Assembly (NCBI RefSeq): GCF_019393635.1
Contig: NC_057861.1
Span: 719,608,232 to 719,672,231 of the forward strand
Direction: 5' to 3'
Source: Dromiciops gliroides
Lineage: Eukaryota > Chordata > Mammalia > Microbiotheria > Microbiotheriidae
DNA length: 64,000 nucleotides
Within the stretch, counting starts at the first letter, position 1. Every line of letters begins with the position of its first letter. The notes beneath the pieces are model-generated. The model made no database searches and was not told where the DNA came from. It saw only the letters and a program-made list of their open reading frames with translations. The position numbers and the translations under genes are program-made. Shown piece after piece: positions 23,650 to 33,985 of the stretch.

Positions 23650-23934
23650 TCAGGTTAGGCTAAATCTTAAGACATTATGGATATCGTGCTTCTGCCCCTT
23701 TTATTAGAGGATCGGGGAAAGTATTAACACAACACAAGAACAACAATTGCAATTACTACTACTACCACTCCCCAAACCTCCCTTTAGAGAGGGATGAAAT
23801 CTCAAGCATCTCTACATTTGTTACCAGCTCCTTTGCTTGGATTTGGCTCTTCCATAATAATCATGACCTATGGTGCTAACTATCCTCCAGTGTCTCCCTC
23901 TCCTTCTTACCTTCCTTTTATGAATACTCTTCCC
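23650..23934. other. Intergenic sequence, nothing recognised
   Basis: No retroviral internal sequence follows the LTR. Contains a short aacaacaattgcaattacta-like simple stretch near 23740. Confidence 0.4.
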
Positions 23935-24050
23935 CCATTAGATTGTAACTTCCTTAAAGGCAAAAGCTGTTTTGTTTTTCCCCCTTATTTGCATCCCCCA
24001 TGCTCAGCAAGTGCCTAGAACTTAATATTTATCGTATTGCATTATGGATA
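23935..24050 (+). repeat. L2 LINE 3' end
   Basis: L2 3' end order: agattgtaacttccttaaag, caaaagctgttttg, tgcatcccccatgctcagca, agtgcctagaacttaatatt. Confidence 0.7.
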
Positions 24051-24309
24051 CAGAATCTATCATTAAGTCACTTCTTGAAATATTTTTAAACTAGTAGTAC
24101 TGTCCCATGATTATGTTCTGTTGGATTGGTCTTTGAAAAGCAAGAGTCTCCTGCATACAATGATGGTCAATAGAGCCAGGCTTCCATAAAGTTGCATCTG
24201 GGTTTAGGTTAGACAATGTCTCAAAATGCCTTTTAGTATTAAATCTAATTTTGAAGGTTTTCACATTGTAGAGAAAATAAAAGAAAGCAATGGAAAACAA
24301 AACAAAACA

Positions 24310-24420
24310 TTGGACTTGGGAGTCAAGAGACCTGGAATAGAGAATTAACTGACAAATTATATGACCTTCATGTCTTCATTTAACATTTGTGAGAATTAGT
24401 TTTCTGATCTAGAAAATTGT
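24310..24420 (+). repeat. MIR fragment
   Basis: Starts attggacttgggagtcaaga and continues acctgg ... tatatgaccttcatgtc ... ttagttttctgatct: a decayed MIR on the plus strand. Confidence 0.55.
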
Positions 24421-24640
24421 TGTTGTTCAGTAACTTCAGTCATGTCAGACTCCTCATGAACCCATTTTGGTTTTTCTTGGCAAAAACACTGCAGTAGCTA
24501 GTCATTTACTTCTCCAGCTCATTTCACAGTTGAGGAAACTGAGGCACACATGGCTAAATGACTTGCCCAGGGTCATACAACTACTAAGTGTCCCAGGCTA
24601 GATTTGAGCTCAGGTATTGTCCACTGTGCCACCTAGAAAA
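24421..24640 (-). mobile_element. CORE-SINE with RTE/BovB-like tail
   Basis: gttgttcagtaacttcagtc, gttttttcttggcaaa-like text, agctcatttcacagttgagg, ttgcccagggtcatacaact and ccactgtgccacctag follow the same order as the copy at 13455. Minus strand. Confidence 0.82.
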
Positions 24641-24689
24641 TAAGTATAATGATATCTGAACTCTGTTTCATGGTGTTATATGGATAAAG

Positions 24690-24910
24690 AAATATACATA
24701 CAGATACATACACGTATATACATGTATATATATATATATGTATATGTATACACACACATATATATATGATCTATGATGTATTTACCTAGATAGATAAAAA
24801 AGATCTGTATTTGCACATTGATCAGATATATGTGTGTATGTCAATAAAAACATACACATATACACAAACATATACACATGCATATATGTTTGTATACACA
24901 CTTTTTTTTT
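24690..24910 (+). repeat. TA/CA simple-repeat tract
   Basis: Mixed acatata/tatatg/cacacata repeats with a single-copy island near 24768-24830. Confidence 0.8.
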
Positions 24911-24944
24911 CCTTCTAAATTTAAAAAAGGGCAAGTATTAGTTC

Positions 24945-25100
24945 ACATCAGAAGCCACCACGACCCTGTGTCACCTTGAACTATTACTTTACCTCTTTAG
25001 GTTGCAGACTCTAGGCTCTTCATCTTTAAAATGAAAGAGGGCAAACCTGATGAACTCTAAGTTTCATGCTACTTCTAATTCTAAGATCACATTATTATTT
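24945..25100 (+). repeat. MIR/CORE-SINE fragment
   Basis: Order ccctgtgtcaccttgaacta, ctcttcatctttaaaatgaa and taagtttcatgctacttcta fits a plus-strand MIR. Confidence 0.6.
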
Positions 25101-25212
25101 AGTACTCATATAGGCAGTAATATTAAGGCTATGTTCTCTGTACTCCATGTTTTAAAATGATTCTATATTCATGGATGCAATTGTGCCATTTTACTCTCCC
25201 AGAAAAAATGTA

Positions 25213-25425
25213 TATATGTGTATGTGTGTGTGTATCTATATCTATATCTATCTATATCTATATCTATATCTATATCTATATCTATATCTATATCTATATC
25301 TATATCTATATCTATATCTATATCTATATCTATATCTATATCTATATCTATATCTATATCTATATCTATATCTATATCTATATCTATATCTATATCTATA
25401 TCTATATCTATATATCTCTATCTCT
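25213..25425 (+). repeat. Hexanucleotide microsatellite (TATATC)n
   Basis: About 30 units of TATATC, essentially pure from 25255 to 25410, preceded by a short (TG)n run at 25222-25232. Several overlapping open frames of repeating dipeptides (LY, IS, YR) on both strands are artefacts of this repeat. Confidence 0.97.
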
Positions 25426-25459
25426 ATAGTCTTAAGTTGTCTTATGGGGTCAAATAATT

Positions 25460-25640
25460 TGAAGAGGTATAGTGGGAAGAGTTTAAAGTTTGACATCACA
25501 GGACCTGGTTTGAAATCTCTGCTTTACTACCCCAAGTTGTGTGACCTTGGGCAAGTCACTTAACTCATCTGGATCTCAGTTTCCTTGTTTGTAAAATGAA
25601 AGGATTGCACTACATGTTCTCTAAGTCCCTTTAGTTTAAT
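25460..25640 (+). repeat. MIR-type CORE-SINE
   Basis: Good MIR-like order on the plus strand: aggtatagtgggaagagttt, caggacctggtttgaaatct, gtgtgaccttgggcaagtca, ctcagtttccttgtttgtaa, ctaagtccctttag. Confidence 0.8.
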
Positions 25641-25905
25641 TTCACCTGTATTTGTTGTGTCAGTCATTGTGCCAAGTGCTAGCAATATAACAACAACAGT
25701 TCCTTCTGTTAGGGAGGTTATTGACTTCTTTCAAATATAAATTCTATGAATGCCTAGAAAAACAAGGGGAAATAATTTATTTTAGACTCCTTATGGTATT
25801 CAGATGATAATAGTATTCTAATTTCTCTTGTAACTACTTCATTTCGCATTCCTATATAATGTAAGCTCCTTGAGGGCAGTAAGTGTAAATGTCTGATAAT
25901 AGTAT
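25641..25905 (+). repeat. Ancient repeat and L2 3' fragments
   Basis: gtcagtcattgtgccaagtg (about 25665) and aatgtaagctccttgagggc (about 25857) are pieces of old mammalian LINE 3' ends. Confidence 0.5.
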
Positions 25906-25937
25906 AATATGATTCAAACCCATTTTTTTATTTCAAC

Positions 25938-26320
25938 TGTAATGATTGGAATGACGCCACCTGTTGGAGACTTACTGTAGAAGAGTTCCACCCATGAAGC
26001 GAAGGTCTTTATGGGCAAGACCAGGAGTCTTTTCTTGGGCATCAATCAGGAAGTGACGTTGGCTTGTGGGAGGAAGAAGGAAGAGACTGGCGCTCGGTCT
26101 CGCTTTTTTTTTTTTTCCTGGGGATGCTGGTGGAGAAGGCAGCTAGAAATGTGCTCTCCCTTTAATAGATAGAGGAATCTAGGCCTTTCTTCTCTCTTTA
26201 CCAAATTCTTATTCTCCTTAATAAATGCTTAAAAGTCTAACTCTTGCTAAAGTTTATAATTTATTGGCGACCACTCATTAGATATTTTAGACAGTTTAGC
26301 TAGAATTTTAGCCCTTAACA
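25938..26320 (+). mobile_element. Solo LTR, ERV1-like, plus orientation
   Basis: 383-bp LTR with ends tgtaatg ... cttaaca, a polyadenylation signal (ccttaataaatgc) near 26220 and a perfect 4-bp flank caac at 25934-25937 and 26321-26324. Four-base duplications are typical of class I (gammaretrovirus-like) elements. No internal region. A fossil of moderate age. Confidence 0.82.
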
Positions 26321-26496
26321 CAACTCTAGTCCTCTTTATAGTAGAAACTAATTAAAATATACTTAATAAATATCTGTGGAATTGTGTAGGATTGGTTATA
26401 TATTTCATGAAAAGTCCAAGGGTTGGAATATTTAATTAAACAACAAAAACAACAACAACTTATCTCTTTCTTTATTATCAAAAAGGTGAACAACTG

Positions 26497-26868
26497 TGTT
26501 AAGGGCTAAAATTCTAGCTAAACTGTCTAAAATATCTAATGAGTGGTTGCCAATAAATTATAAGCTTTAGCAAAAGTTAGACTTTTAAGCATTTATTAAG
26601 GAGAATAAGAATTTGGTAAAGAGAGAGAGAAAGGCCTAGATTCCTATCTATTAAAGGGAGAGCACATTTCTAGCTCCGCTCTCCACCAGAGTCCAAAGGA
26701 AAGAGCGCGAGACTGAGCGCCAGTCTCTTCCTTCCTCCTCCCACTAGTCCGCGTCACTTCCTGATGCCAAAGAAAAGACTCCTGGTCTTGCCCTCAAAGA
26801 CCTTCGCTTCATGGGCAGAACTCTTCTACAGTAAGTATCCAGCAGGTGGCGTTATTCCAATCGTTACA
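26497..26868 (-). mobile_element. Solo LTR of the same family, minus orientation
   Basis: 372-bp LTR whose reverse complement matches the LTR at 25938 along its whole length. It has its own 4-bp flank actg (26493-26496 and 26869-26872), different from the other copy. So it is an independent insertion about 180 bp away, not a duplicate arm. Confidence 0.82.
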
Positions 26869-26992
26869 ACTGTTTTCAAAGTAAGTCTAAGCAGGTGGAT
26901 ATGCTACTAGGATGTGGAATATGCTGTCAGTTGATCCAAGGTAGTAACCACTTGAGGGACATACAGAAAGGGAAATTTGCTGTCTTAAAAAA

Positions 26993-27179
26993 CATACATG
27001 CAGTGGGGCAGCTAGGTGGTGCAGTGCATAGACCTCTGGCCCTGGAGTCAGGAGGACCTGAGTTCAAATCCGGCCTCAGACACTTGACACTTACTAGTTG
27101 TGTGACCCTGGGCAAGTCACTTAACCCCCATTGCCCCACAAAACAAAACAAAACAAAACAAAACAAAATCATACATGCC
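26993..27179 (+). mobile_element. Marsupial tRNA-derived SINE, AAAAC tail
   Basis: Well-kept plus-strand SINE from 27005 (ggggcagctaggtggtgcag) to gccccac, then about six aaaac units as tail. Target duplication catacatgc at 26993-27001 and 27170-27178. Confidence 0.95.
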
Positions 27180-27594
27180 CTGAACAGGATTACAAATAAC
27201 AAGATTAAGTTGATCTTAAGTTATGTGAGGTTAGTCCTAAAGGAAGAACTAATAATAAGTATACAATTGCACTTCACACTGGAATATTGCTGTTCCTTGA
27301 CAACTGAAGTTCTAATAAGTTGGTGGTAGGAAGGAAGACCTATGAAGAATGTTCCAAGGCACCATGAAATACCATAAGAAGCTGGAAACAGAAGAGTACC
27401 TATGATTACAAGCTTAAATAGATGGTGGTTTTGGGGAATACCATTGAAAATGGAGAAAGCTTGGCTAGAATAGCTGTTTCCAAGATGATATCATAAATTC
27501 TGATACCTGGTCAACTGGGCACAGTGTTCCATACCTAAACAATGCTTGTACAGAGTGTAATAATAGGAAAAAACAAGGATAGACAATCTGAATG

Positions 27595-27690
27595 AAGGGA
27601 TATAAGAATAAGAGTCAGGAGATCTGGGTTTTACCCCCTCACTAGCTAGGTAATTTCAGGGAAATTGTTTTAAATCTCTGGACCTTGAAA
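27595..27690 (+). repeat. MIR fragment
   Basis: gagtcaggagatctgggttt, then ctagctaggtaatttcaggg: plus-strand MIR head and core. Confidence 0.6.
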
Positions 27691-27794
27691 ATCCAGTTCT
27701 ATTCAATTCATCAAATACATATTAAAAGTTGACTGTATTGACTAAGTACTGGGAAATTTAAAACAAATAAAGTGTAAAATAATAGATTGACAAC

Positions 27795-27915
27795 AGCCAG
27801 GCCCCTTAAAGGTCACATAGTCTAATTCCCTTCATGAAGGAAATGAGACTCAGAATGTAAATGGACTTGCTCACAGTTATAAAAGTATGATGATTCAAAC
27901 CCAGATCCTTTGATT
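27795..27915 (-). repeat. CORE-SINE, left part, split by a LINE-1
   Basis: ggtcacatagtctaattccc, aaatgagactcagaatgtaa, gacttgctcacagttataaa. Its other end resumes at 30967-31000 on the far side of the LINE-1, so this SINE is older than that insertion. Confidence 0.7.
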
Positions 27916-27996
27916 TTTTTTTTTCTGCAGTGCAACAAACATTTATTTCATTTTTTCCAGTTACATATAAGGGTAGTTTTCAACATTTATTTTCAT

Positions 27997-28148
27997 TTTT
28001 GTTTTTTGTTTCCGTGAGGCAATTGGGATTAACTGACTTGCCCAGTCTCACACAGCTAGTAATTGTAAAGTGTCTGGGGTCGGATTTGAACTCAGGTCCT
28101 CCTGAATCCAGGGCCAGTGCTCTATGCACTTTGGCACCTAGCTGCCCC
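27997..28148 (-). mobile_element. SINE nested in the LINE-1 3' UTR
   Basis: Minus-strand SINE with target duplication ttcaacatttattttcat (27979-27996) and ttcaacattcattttcat (28149-28166), one mismatch in 18. Confidence 0.94.
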
Positions 28149-29164
28149 TTCAACATTCATTTTCATAAGATTTAGAGTTCCAAATTTTTCTCCCTCCTTC
28201 CCTTTACTCCCCCCTTCACAAGAGATCAACCAAACTGATATAGGTTATATATGTATAATCCACAAGTGCTCTTTTTATCAGTTCTTTCTATGGGGGTGGA
28301 TAGTATGTTTCATCATTCATCCCTTGGGATTGTCTTGGATCATTGTATTGCTTAGAGTAGTTAAGTCATGCACAATTGCTCATCGAACAATACTGCTGTC
28401 ACTATGCACAATATCCTCCCAGTTCTGCTCACTTCTCTATACAACAGTTCATATGAATCTTTCCAGGTTTTTCTATTATCAGCCCATTTGTCATTTCCTA
28501 TAGCACAATATCATTCCACTATAATCATATACCCAAGCTTCTTCAGTCATTCCTCCATCGATGGACATTCCCTTGATTCCCAATTCTTAGCCACCACAAA
28601 GGGTTGCTATAAATATTTTTGTACAATTTTCCCCCTTTTCTCTTTTTCATGATTACTATTGTTGACTGTTTCTCTCCATCCTATTCCCTTCCCCATGATA
28701 TTGACTCTACTATCCATCTTCTTTTACCTTATCCCTCTCCAAAAGGGATTTGCTTCTATCTGCCCCCTCCCCCAATCTGCCCTCCCTTCTTTTGCCCCTC
28801 TCTTTATCCCCTTCATCTCTTATTTTCCTGAAGAGTTAGATAGATTCCTCCACCCAATTGAATGTGTATGTTATTCCCTCTTTGAGCCAATTCTGATGAG
28901 TGTTAGGCTCATTTACTACCTAGATTAAATAGATTCCTCCACCTAATTGGGTGTGTGTGTTAATCCCTCTTTAAGGATACTCTGATGAGATTAAGGTCTT
29001 TAAGCCTGTTCTGTTGAGTGTAAATTCTTTACTTCCCTGCTCCTCCCTTATCTCTTCCCCCATTCCAAAAGCTCTTTCCTGTTTCTTTCATGTGGGACTT
29101 TACCCCATGCTACCTCTGCCCTTCCCCCTCCCCCAGTGCATTGCCCTCACCCCTCAATTTAACC

Positions 29165-29300
29165 CTAAAGATGTCATCATGAGGCAGATAGGTGACACAG
29201 TGGACAAAGCATCCAGCCTGGACCCAGGGAGATCTCAGCCAAAACCCAGCCTCAGACACAAGACAGTCATCCACTGCATGACTACAGCTATTTCTCCCAA
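29165..29300 (+). repeat. SINE-derived segment in the LINE-1 spacer, antisense to the LINE-1
   Basis: gaggcagataggtgacacag, then tggacaaagcatccagcctg, is a diverged SINE head on the plus strand inside a minus-strand LINE-1. The flank aaagatgtcatcat just before it recurs as aaagatgtcttcat beside the same SINE in the copy at 47.3 kb, so both copies inherited one insertion. Confidence 0.75.
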
Positions 29301-29329
29301 ATCCACTTTTTTAATCGTTCTCTAGAGTC

Positions 29330-30283
29330 TTGTATTTGAAAGTCAAATTTGCCATTCAGTTCAGGTCTTTTCATCATGAATACCTGAAAGTTCCCTTTTT
29401 CAAAGTGCCAGCAGTTTTTCTTCTGAAAGATTATGGTCAGTTTTGCTGGATACGTGATTCTTGGTTGTAATCACAATTCCATTGCCCTCTGGAATATCAT
29501 ATTCCATGCCCTCCAGCCCCTTAATGTAGAAGCTGCTAGATCTTGTGTTATCCTGACTGGGCCTCCACAGTACTTGATTTTTTTCTTTTTGGCAGCTTGA
29601 TATATTTTCTCCTTGAACTGAGAGCTTTGGAATTTGCTTATAATGTTCCTAGGAGTTTTCTGTTGAGGATCTCGTTTAGGAAGTGAGCAGTGGTTTCATT
29701 CTATTCCTATTTTACTTTCTGCTTCTGGAATATCAGGGCAATTTTCCCTGACAATTTCTTGGAAAATTATATCTAAGCTCTTTCCTTGATCATGGTTTTC
29801 AGGTAGACCAATAATTTTCAAATGATCTCTCCTGGACCTATTTTCCAGGTCAGCAGTTTTTCCAAGAAGATATTTCATATTGCCCTCTATTTTTTATTTA
29901 TTTGGATTTGCTTTATGGTGTCTTGGTTTCTCATAAAATCACTAGCTTCTGTTTGATCAGTCCTAAATCTTAGGCAATTATTTTCATCACAAAGCTTTTG
30001 CACCTCCTTTTCCATTTGGCCAATTTGGCTTTTCATGCTGTTGAGTTTTTTCTCATGTCTTTATTGCATCACCCTAATTTCTCTTTCCATTTTTTTCTGT
30101 ACCTCTCTAACTTTATCTTCAAAGTCCTTTTTGAGTGCCTCTATGGCCTGAGACCAATTCATATTTCTTGGAAGTTTTAGATATAGGGGCCCTGACATTG
30201 ACATCTTCTTCTGAGGGTGCACATCAATCTTCCTTGTCACTAAAGAAGCTTTATGTGGTCCTCACCTTTCTCTGTCTGCTCAT
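29330..30283 (-). pseudogene. LINE-1 ORF1 of the HAL1-like element
   Basis: Minus-strand ORF1 relic. Piecewise translation gives LGKTADLENRSRRDHLKII and GLPENHDQGKSLDIIFQE, and the nucleic-acid-binding C-terminal half continues to about 29330. Several stops and shifts break it. Confidence 0.85.
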
Positions 30284-30966
30284 CTTGCCTTTATTTTACT
30301 TGACTTTTAGCTCCTTAAAGTGTGGCATTGTTTCCAGGGTGCACTATTTCAAGTTTTAGAAGGTCTCAGGTGATATAATTTAAGGAGGAGCAGTTTCTCC
30401 ACTCACCTTGCCTATTCCCTGGTCTATAGATGACCCCAGACTAACTTGCTAATCAACCAGCTTTGTGTGTTGTGGTTGTCAGCTATGACCAGCCTGTGTC
30501 GCTCTCCCACCTGGGCCACTGTTACTCAAGCCTACCTCCTGGTTCCCAGCAGGGATGAAAAACCCAAATTCTACCTCAGCACCAGCATAGACCCCTGTAA
30601 TCTTCCCCCTTGCCCAAGGCTCAGCCCTCTCACCAGACTGTGAGCTTAGTTCCAGATGATGCTGGCACTAAAGCTGCTTCAGAGGCTTCAGGGGGAGGGG
30701 AGGGTCTTTTTCTCTGGTGAGGCCTTCCTGGGACTGGATCTGTGTCAGGGTGACTGTGGGGTTGGGCTCCACTCTTGTATCAGCACAGCAATTCCCTCCT
30801 TCCAACCTTCAAGCTTTCCTTGGTTGGAAGATGATTTCAGCACATTCTTCTGTGGGTTTTGCTGCTCCAGGAATTGTTAAATGGCATTATTTGGATGTTT
30901 TTTGGAGAAATTGTGTCATGAGTTGAAAAGCTCACTGCCTCACCTCCACCCCAGATCCTTTGATTT

Positions 30967-31000
30967 CAACTCCCATTCTGCTTACACTGCAAAACCATTA
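30967..31000 (-). repeat. CORE-SINE, right part
   Basis: Continuation of the SINE at 27795-27915 after the LINE-1: caactcccattctgcttaca, then ctgc. Confidence 0.55.
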
Positions 31001-31084
31001 TTCACTTTGACACAGACTCTCATCTTAAGAGAGAAATACATAACAATAGCATGTTTTAAGTGGTTTGACATTTTCTTTCTCCAC

Positions 31085-31215
31085 ATTACTTTATAGATGA
31101 GGAAATTGAGGTAAACAGGATTAAGTGACTTGCCCAAGGTCACGCCGTCAATTAATGTCCTAGGTTAGATTTTAACTCAGGAAGATGAGTCTTTATTCAC
31201 TGTGCCACCTTGATG
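31085..31215 (-). repeat. MIR/CORE-SINE, antisense
   Basis: atagatgaggaaattgaggt, ttaagtgacttgcccaaggt, ctttattcactgtgccacct. Confidence 0.75.
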
Positions 31216-31429
31216 GTGAAATGGAGATTTAAAAACAAAAATAAAATAGACCTTGCTCTCAAGGAGTCTACAGTCTGTCAACAGGTATATTGAGATTGAG
31301 TATTATCTCATTAGCAAAATTGAGGCACACATAGTGTGTATGACCATTCCTTCATAAACTACGACCAAGGATTTATACAGGCTAAATGGTGTCAAGTATA
31401 TTCTCATTACAAATGCATGTGCCTGCACA

Positions 31430-31431
<2 letters not shown>

Positions 31432-31467
<36 letters not shown>
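31432..31467 (+). repeat. (CA)n microsatellite
   Basis: About 18 uninterrupted CA units. Confidence 0.95.
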
Positions 31468-31469
<2 letters not shown>

Positions 31470-31913
31470 TATTCAAAAATGTTGATTATCTGGTCAAATG
31501 TCAAGAGGAAGGGATGGCCCAAAAGCTCAACTGGTAGCCTTTTAATGTTTAAAAAAATTAAGAAACGTTCTTAAAATCCCAGGTGAGATCCCACTAGAGA
31601 AGACTTATGGGACCATGTGAACATTTGTCACACAGGATACATAGACATGGATGTGTTGCATTCTGAGTCATTTCTAAGAATGCCCAAATCAATGAGAGGG
31701 AGACTTTAATAAAAATTAGGAGATAGTCTTTGAAAGTTATTATGGTGAAAAAATTCATGACCCTTTGGAAACTACAGAAATGATCCTCTTGTGAAATTTA
31801 CCTAGCTTGGGCCTCAGAGCACAGATATAGCATTTATTGTTGAAACCTCACTTGAAGCTTTTAAATTTAGAAGGGCCTATTAGCTCTACTCTTCCCCTGG
31901 TTTAGCCTTCAAG

Positions 31914-32183
31914 AATCCAGAATCATAGAAAGATCTGATATTGATGGAACAGTCCAAAGAATGCTATTTTTCACTTTCTTTCATTTTTTTCTTTTTAATA
32001 ACTTTTCTTGTACAAAATGACAAATATGGTAATGTTTTACATAGTCATGGATGTATAACCCATATCTGATTGTTTGCTGCCTCAGGGAAGGGTGAGGGGA
32101 AGATGGGAAAGAGGGATAAAAATTGGAAACCAAAACTATAAATAAAAAATGTTTATTACCAAAAAAAAAAAATCCAGAATCAT
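31914..32183 (+). mobile_element. LINE-1 3' UTR insertion with target duplication
   Basis: A 5'-truncated LINE-1 of about 245 bp: gctatttttcactttctttc ... tgtataacccatatctgatt ... agagggataaaaattggaaa, then A-rich tail. The target duplication aatccagaatcat lies at 31914-31926 and 32171-32183 and is perfect. Confidence 0.92.
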
Positions 32184-32404
32184 GTCCATACAATGAAGAA
32201 TCAGAGTCAGATTTTAGTAGACAGCACTATTTTATTGAACAAAATGGAAGTTATATTCGTGTATGTACTGAACTAGGTGATTTTTTTTTTATCCGTTTGC
32301 TGATAGAAAAGATGAGGTCTGACATCACATTTCCTCAAATGAAAAATAATTATTAAGGCCTATGAACAGGCTAAACAGAAACCTTTGCTGTATGTTAGAA
32401 TTAT

Positions 32405-32583
32405 AGAACAGTGGATTTTAAGAGCTGGATTGAATTTAGATATTATCTAGGACAGATGTCATTTTAAAAAATGAGGAAAGTGAGGAACAAGGAGAGGAAG
32501 TCACATGACTAGGCTTAGAGGAAGCTAATGACAGAACCTGGAATGGAAGCCAGGCGTCCTCCTCCTGGATGCATCACTAGACA
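32405..32583 (-). repeat. CORE-SINE/MIR-like repeat, antisense
   Basis: tagaacagtggattttaaga, gctggattgaatttagatat, tatctaggacaga, aaatgaggaaagtgaggaac, then gaagtcacatgactaggc. Old and diverged. Confidence 0.65.
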
Positions 32584-33399
32584 TTAGTAAATTAGACAAT
32601 GTTTGGCATTATTTTTTTTCAATAGAGTATATAATGCCAATTTGATCAATCCATGAGCTAATGGATTAAAAAAAACAAGATAGAGTATCATCATGATAAT
32701 TGTTTTGGGGAAAAACCATAACCTTCCTCATTTCTTTTTGCTTAAGAACTAGCTGCTGTTAATCACCAGATTACCAACCAAATTGACTTTACCTGCCATG
32801 TCACCAGATGCTTAACTTGGTAAGAAAATTTATCCTGCAATCTGTGTGTTGAATTTAGGATTTGGTGCCATTTTGTTTTGTTTTCTTAAAGACATCCTAC
32901 ACCCTTATCTGTATTCATCCTGCCTCCTCTAGATCACAAATATCAGCAGGACTATATATGTAAGAATAGTTTCAGGAGTAATAGAATTATGCCTTGCTGT
33001 TTGTCACTGTTGGATATCCTTCCAAAAGTATAGGCTCCAGGCAAAAGAGGTAAAGAACTGTTTCACGTGTGGTGAATTCTGATAATTGAAGACAGAGAAC
33101 CTCATTACTTCCCACAGGGTAAAGAGACAAGTCTTTCACTCAAGTAAACCAGGAACCCAAAAGCTCCCTTTTCCGACAGACCATTGAAAATGAGTCTCAT
33201 TCTCTTGACCCACATATTGAAGAATCAGCTTCCAATAAAACTTGGGAGGGAAATACTTTGCAAACTTACCTGGGTCAAGGGGTGAAATGGAAGCCTCTCC
33301 GTTTATACTTACCAAATCTTATTTAACTTAAAACTTTTTTAGATCAGCCATGAAAAATAACAATGACTAACATATCTGTAGCTAAAAACAATCAAAAAC
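32584..33399. other. Intergenic sequence, nothing recognised
   Basis: No open frame, repeat family or splice-like structure that I can support. Confidence 0.45.
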
Positions 33400-33474
33400 A
33401 GGATGGTTTCAAGGATAGAGCCTTCATTGTAGAATCTAAACCTGAGTTGAATCCTGGTTCTGTAATTAACTAGT
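33400..33474 (+). repeat. MIR fragment
   Basis: gttgaatcctggttctgtaa preceded by agagccttcattgtagaatc: MIR head and core, cut by the LINE-1 end that follows. Confidence 0.5.
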
Positions 33475-33477
33475 TTT

Positions 33478-33865
33478 GTGAACTGATGTATAGTGAAGTG
33501 AGCAGAAGCAGCACAATGTTGTGCACAGTGATAGCAATAGTGTTCAGTGAAGATCTGTGAATGATTTAACTCAGCAATACAATGATCCAAGATAAACCCA
33601 AAGGACTAATGATGAAGCAAGCTATCCATCTCCAAAGAAAGAACTTATATTAAATAAACACAGACTGAAGCATGCTATTTTTCACTCTTTCATTTTTTGT
33701 TTTTATTCAACTTTTCTCATACAAAATGAATAATATTGTAAAGTTTTACATAATTGCACATGCATAATCTATATCTGATTATTTACTGCCTCGGGTAGGG
33801 TATGGGGGGAAGGAGGGATAAAATTTGGAACTTAAAACTTTAAATAAAAATCATTATTGACAAAA
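33478..33865 (+). mobile_element. LINE-1 3' UTR, 5'-truncated
   Basis: Plus-strand 3' end: gtgaactgatgtatagtgaa, gcaatacaatgatccaagat, tgaagcatgctatttttcac, ggagggataaaatttggaac, then aataaaaatc. It resembles the 3' ends at 31927 and 55640. Confidence 0.88.
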
Positions 33866-33869
33866 CTTA

Positions 33870-33985
33870 TAAGTGTATGCATATATACATATGCATATAC
33901 CTATACATATGCATGTACACATGCATGTGCATTTGCATGTATGTGTGCACATACACATGTACATACACGTATACACATAGAGACA
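33870..33985 (+). repeat. TACA/TGCA simple-repeat tract
   Basis: Alternating purine-pyrimidine text (atacatatgcatatacctat, then acatgcatgtgcat) just after the LINE-1 tail. Confidence 0.8.

Larger units (their letters stand above)
27900..30966 (-). mobile_element. ORF2-less LINE-1 (HAL1-like) with perfect target duplication
   Basis: About 3.0 kb on the minus strand: 5' UTR (30284-30949), ORF1 (29330-30283), spacer (28640-29330), then a jump at about 28640 straight to the last codons of ORF2 and the 3' UTR (27917-28640). The 17-bp duplication cccagatcctttgattt at 27900-27916 and 30950-30966 is perfect. Half-L1 (HAL1) elements with ORF1 only are an established mammalian class copied in trans by LINE-1. 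The spacer carries a SINE-derived segment (29165-29300), and a later SINE sits at 27997-28148. Confidence 0.88.

Noticed and set aside
25157-25563. Several overlapping long open frames of repeating dipeptides on both strands
   Set aside because: They are translations of the TATATC microsatellite, whose unit length keeps frames open.
25938-26868. A possible DNA transposon or foldback element with long terminal inverted repeats
   Set aside because: Each arm has LTR ends, a polyadenylation signal in one orientation and its own different 4-bp flank, so two solo LTRs explain it better.
27005-27110. tRNA-gene-like A and B boxes
   Set aside because: They belong to tRNA-derived SINE heads; the cloverleaf is not maintained and the sequence recurs many times with A tails.
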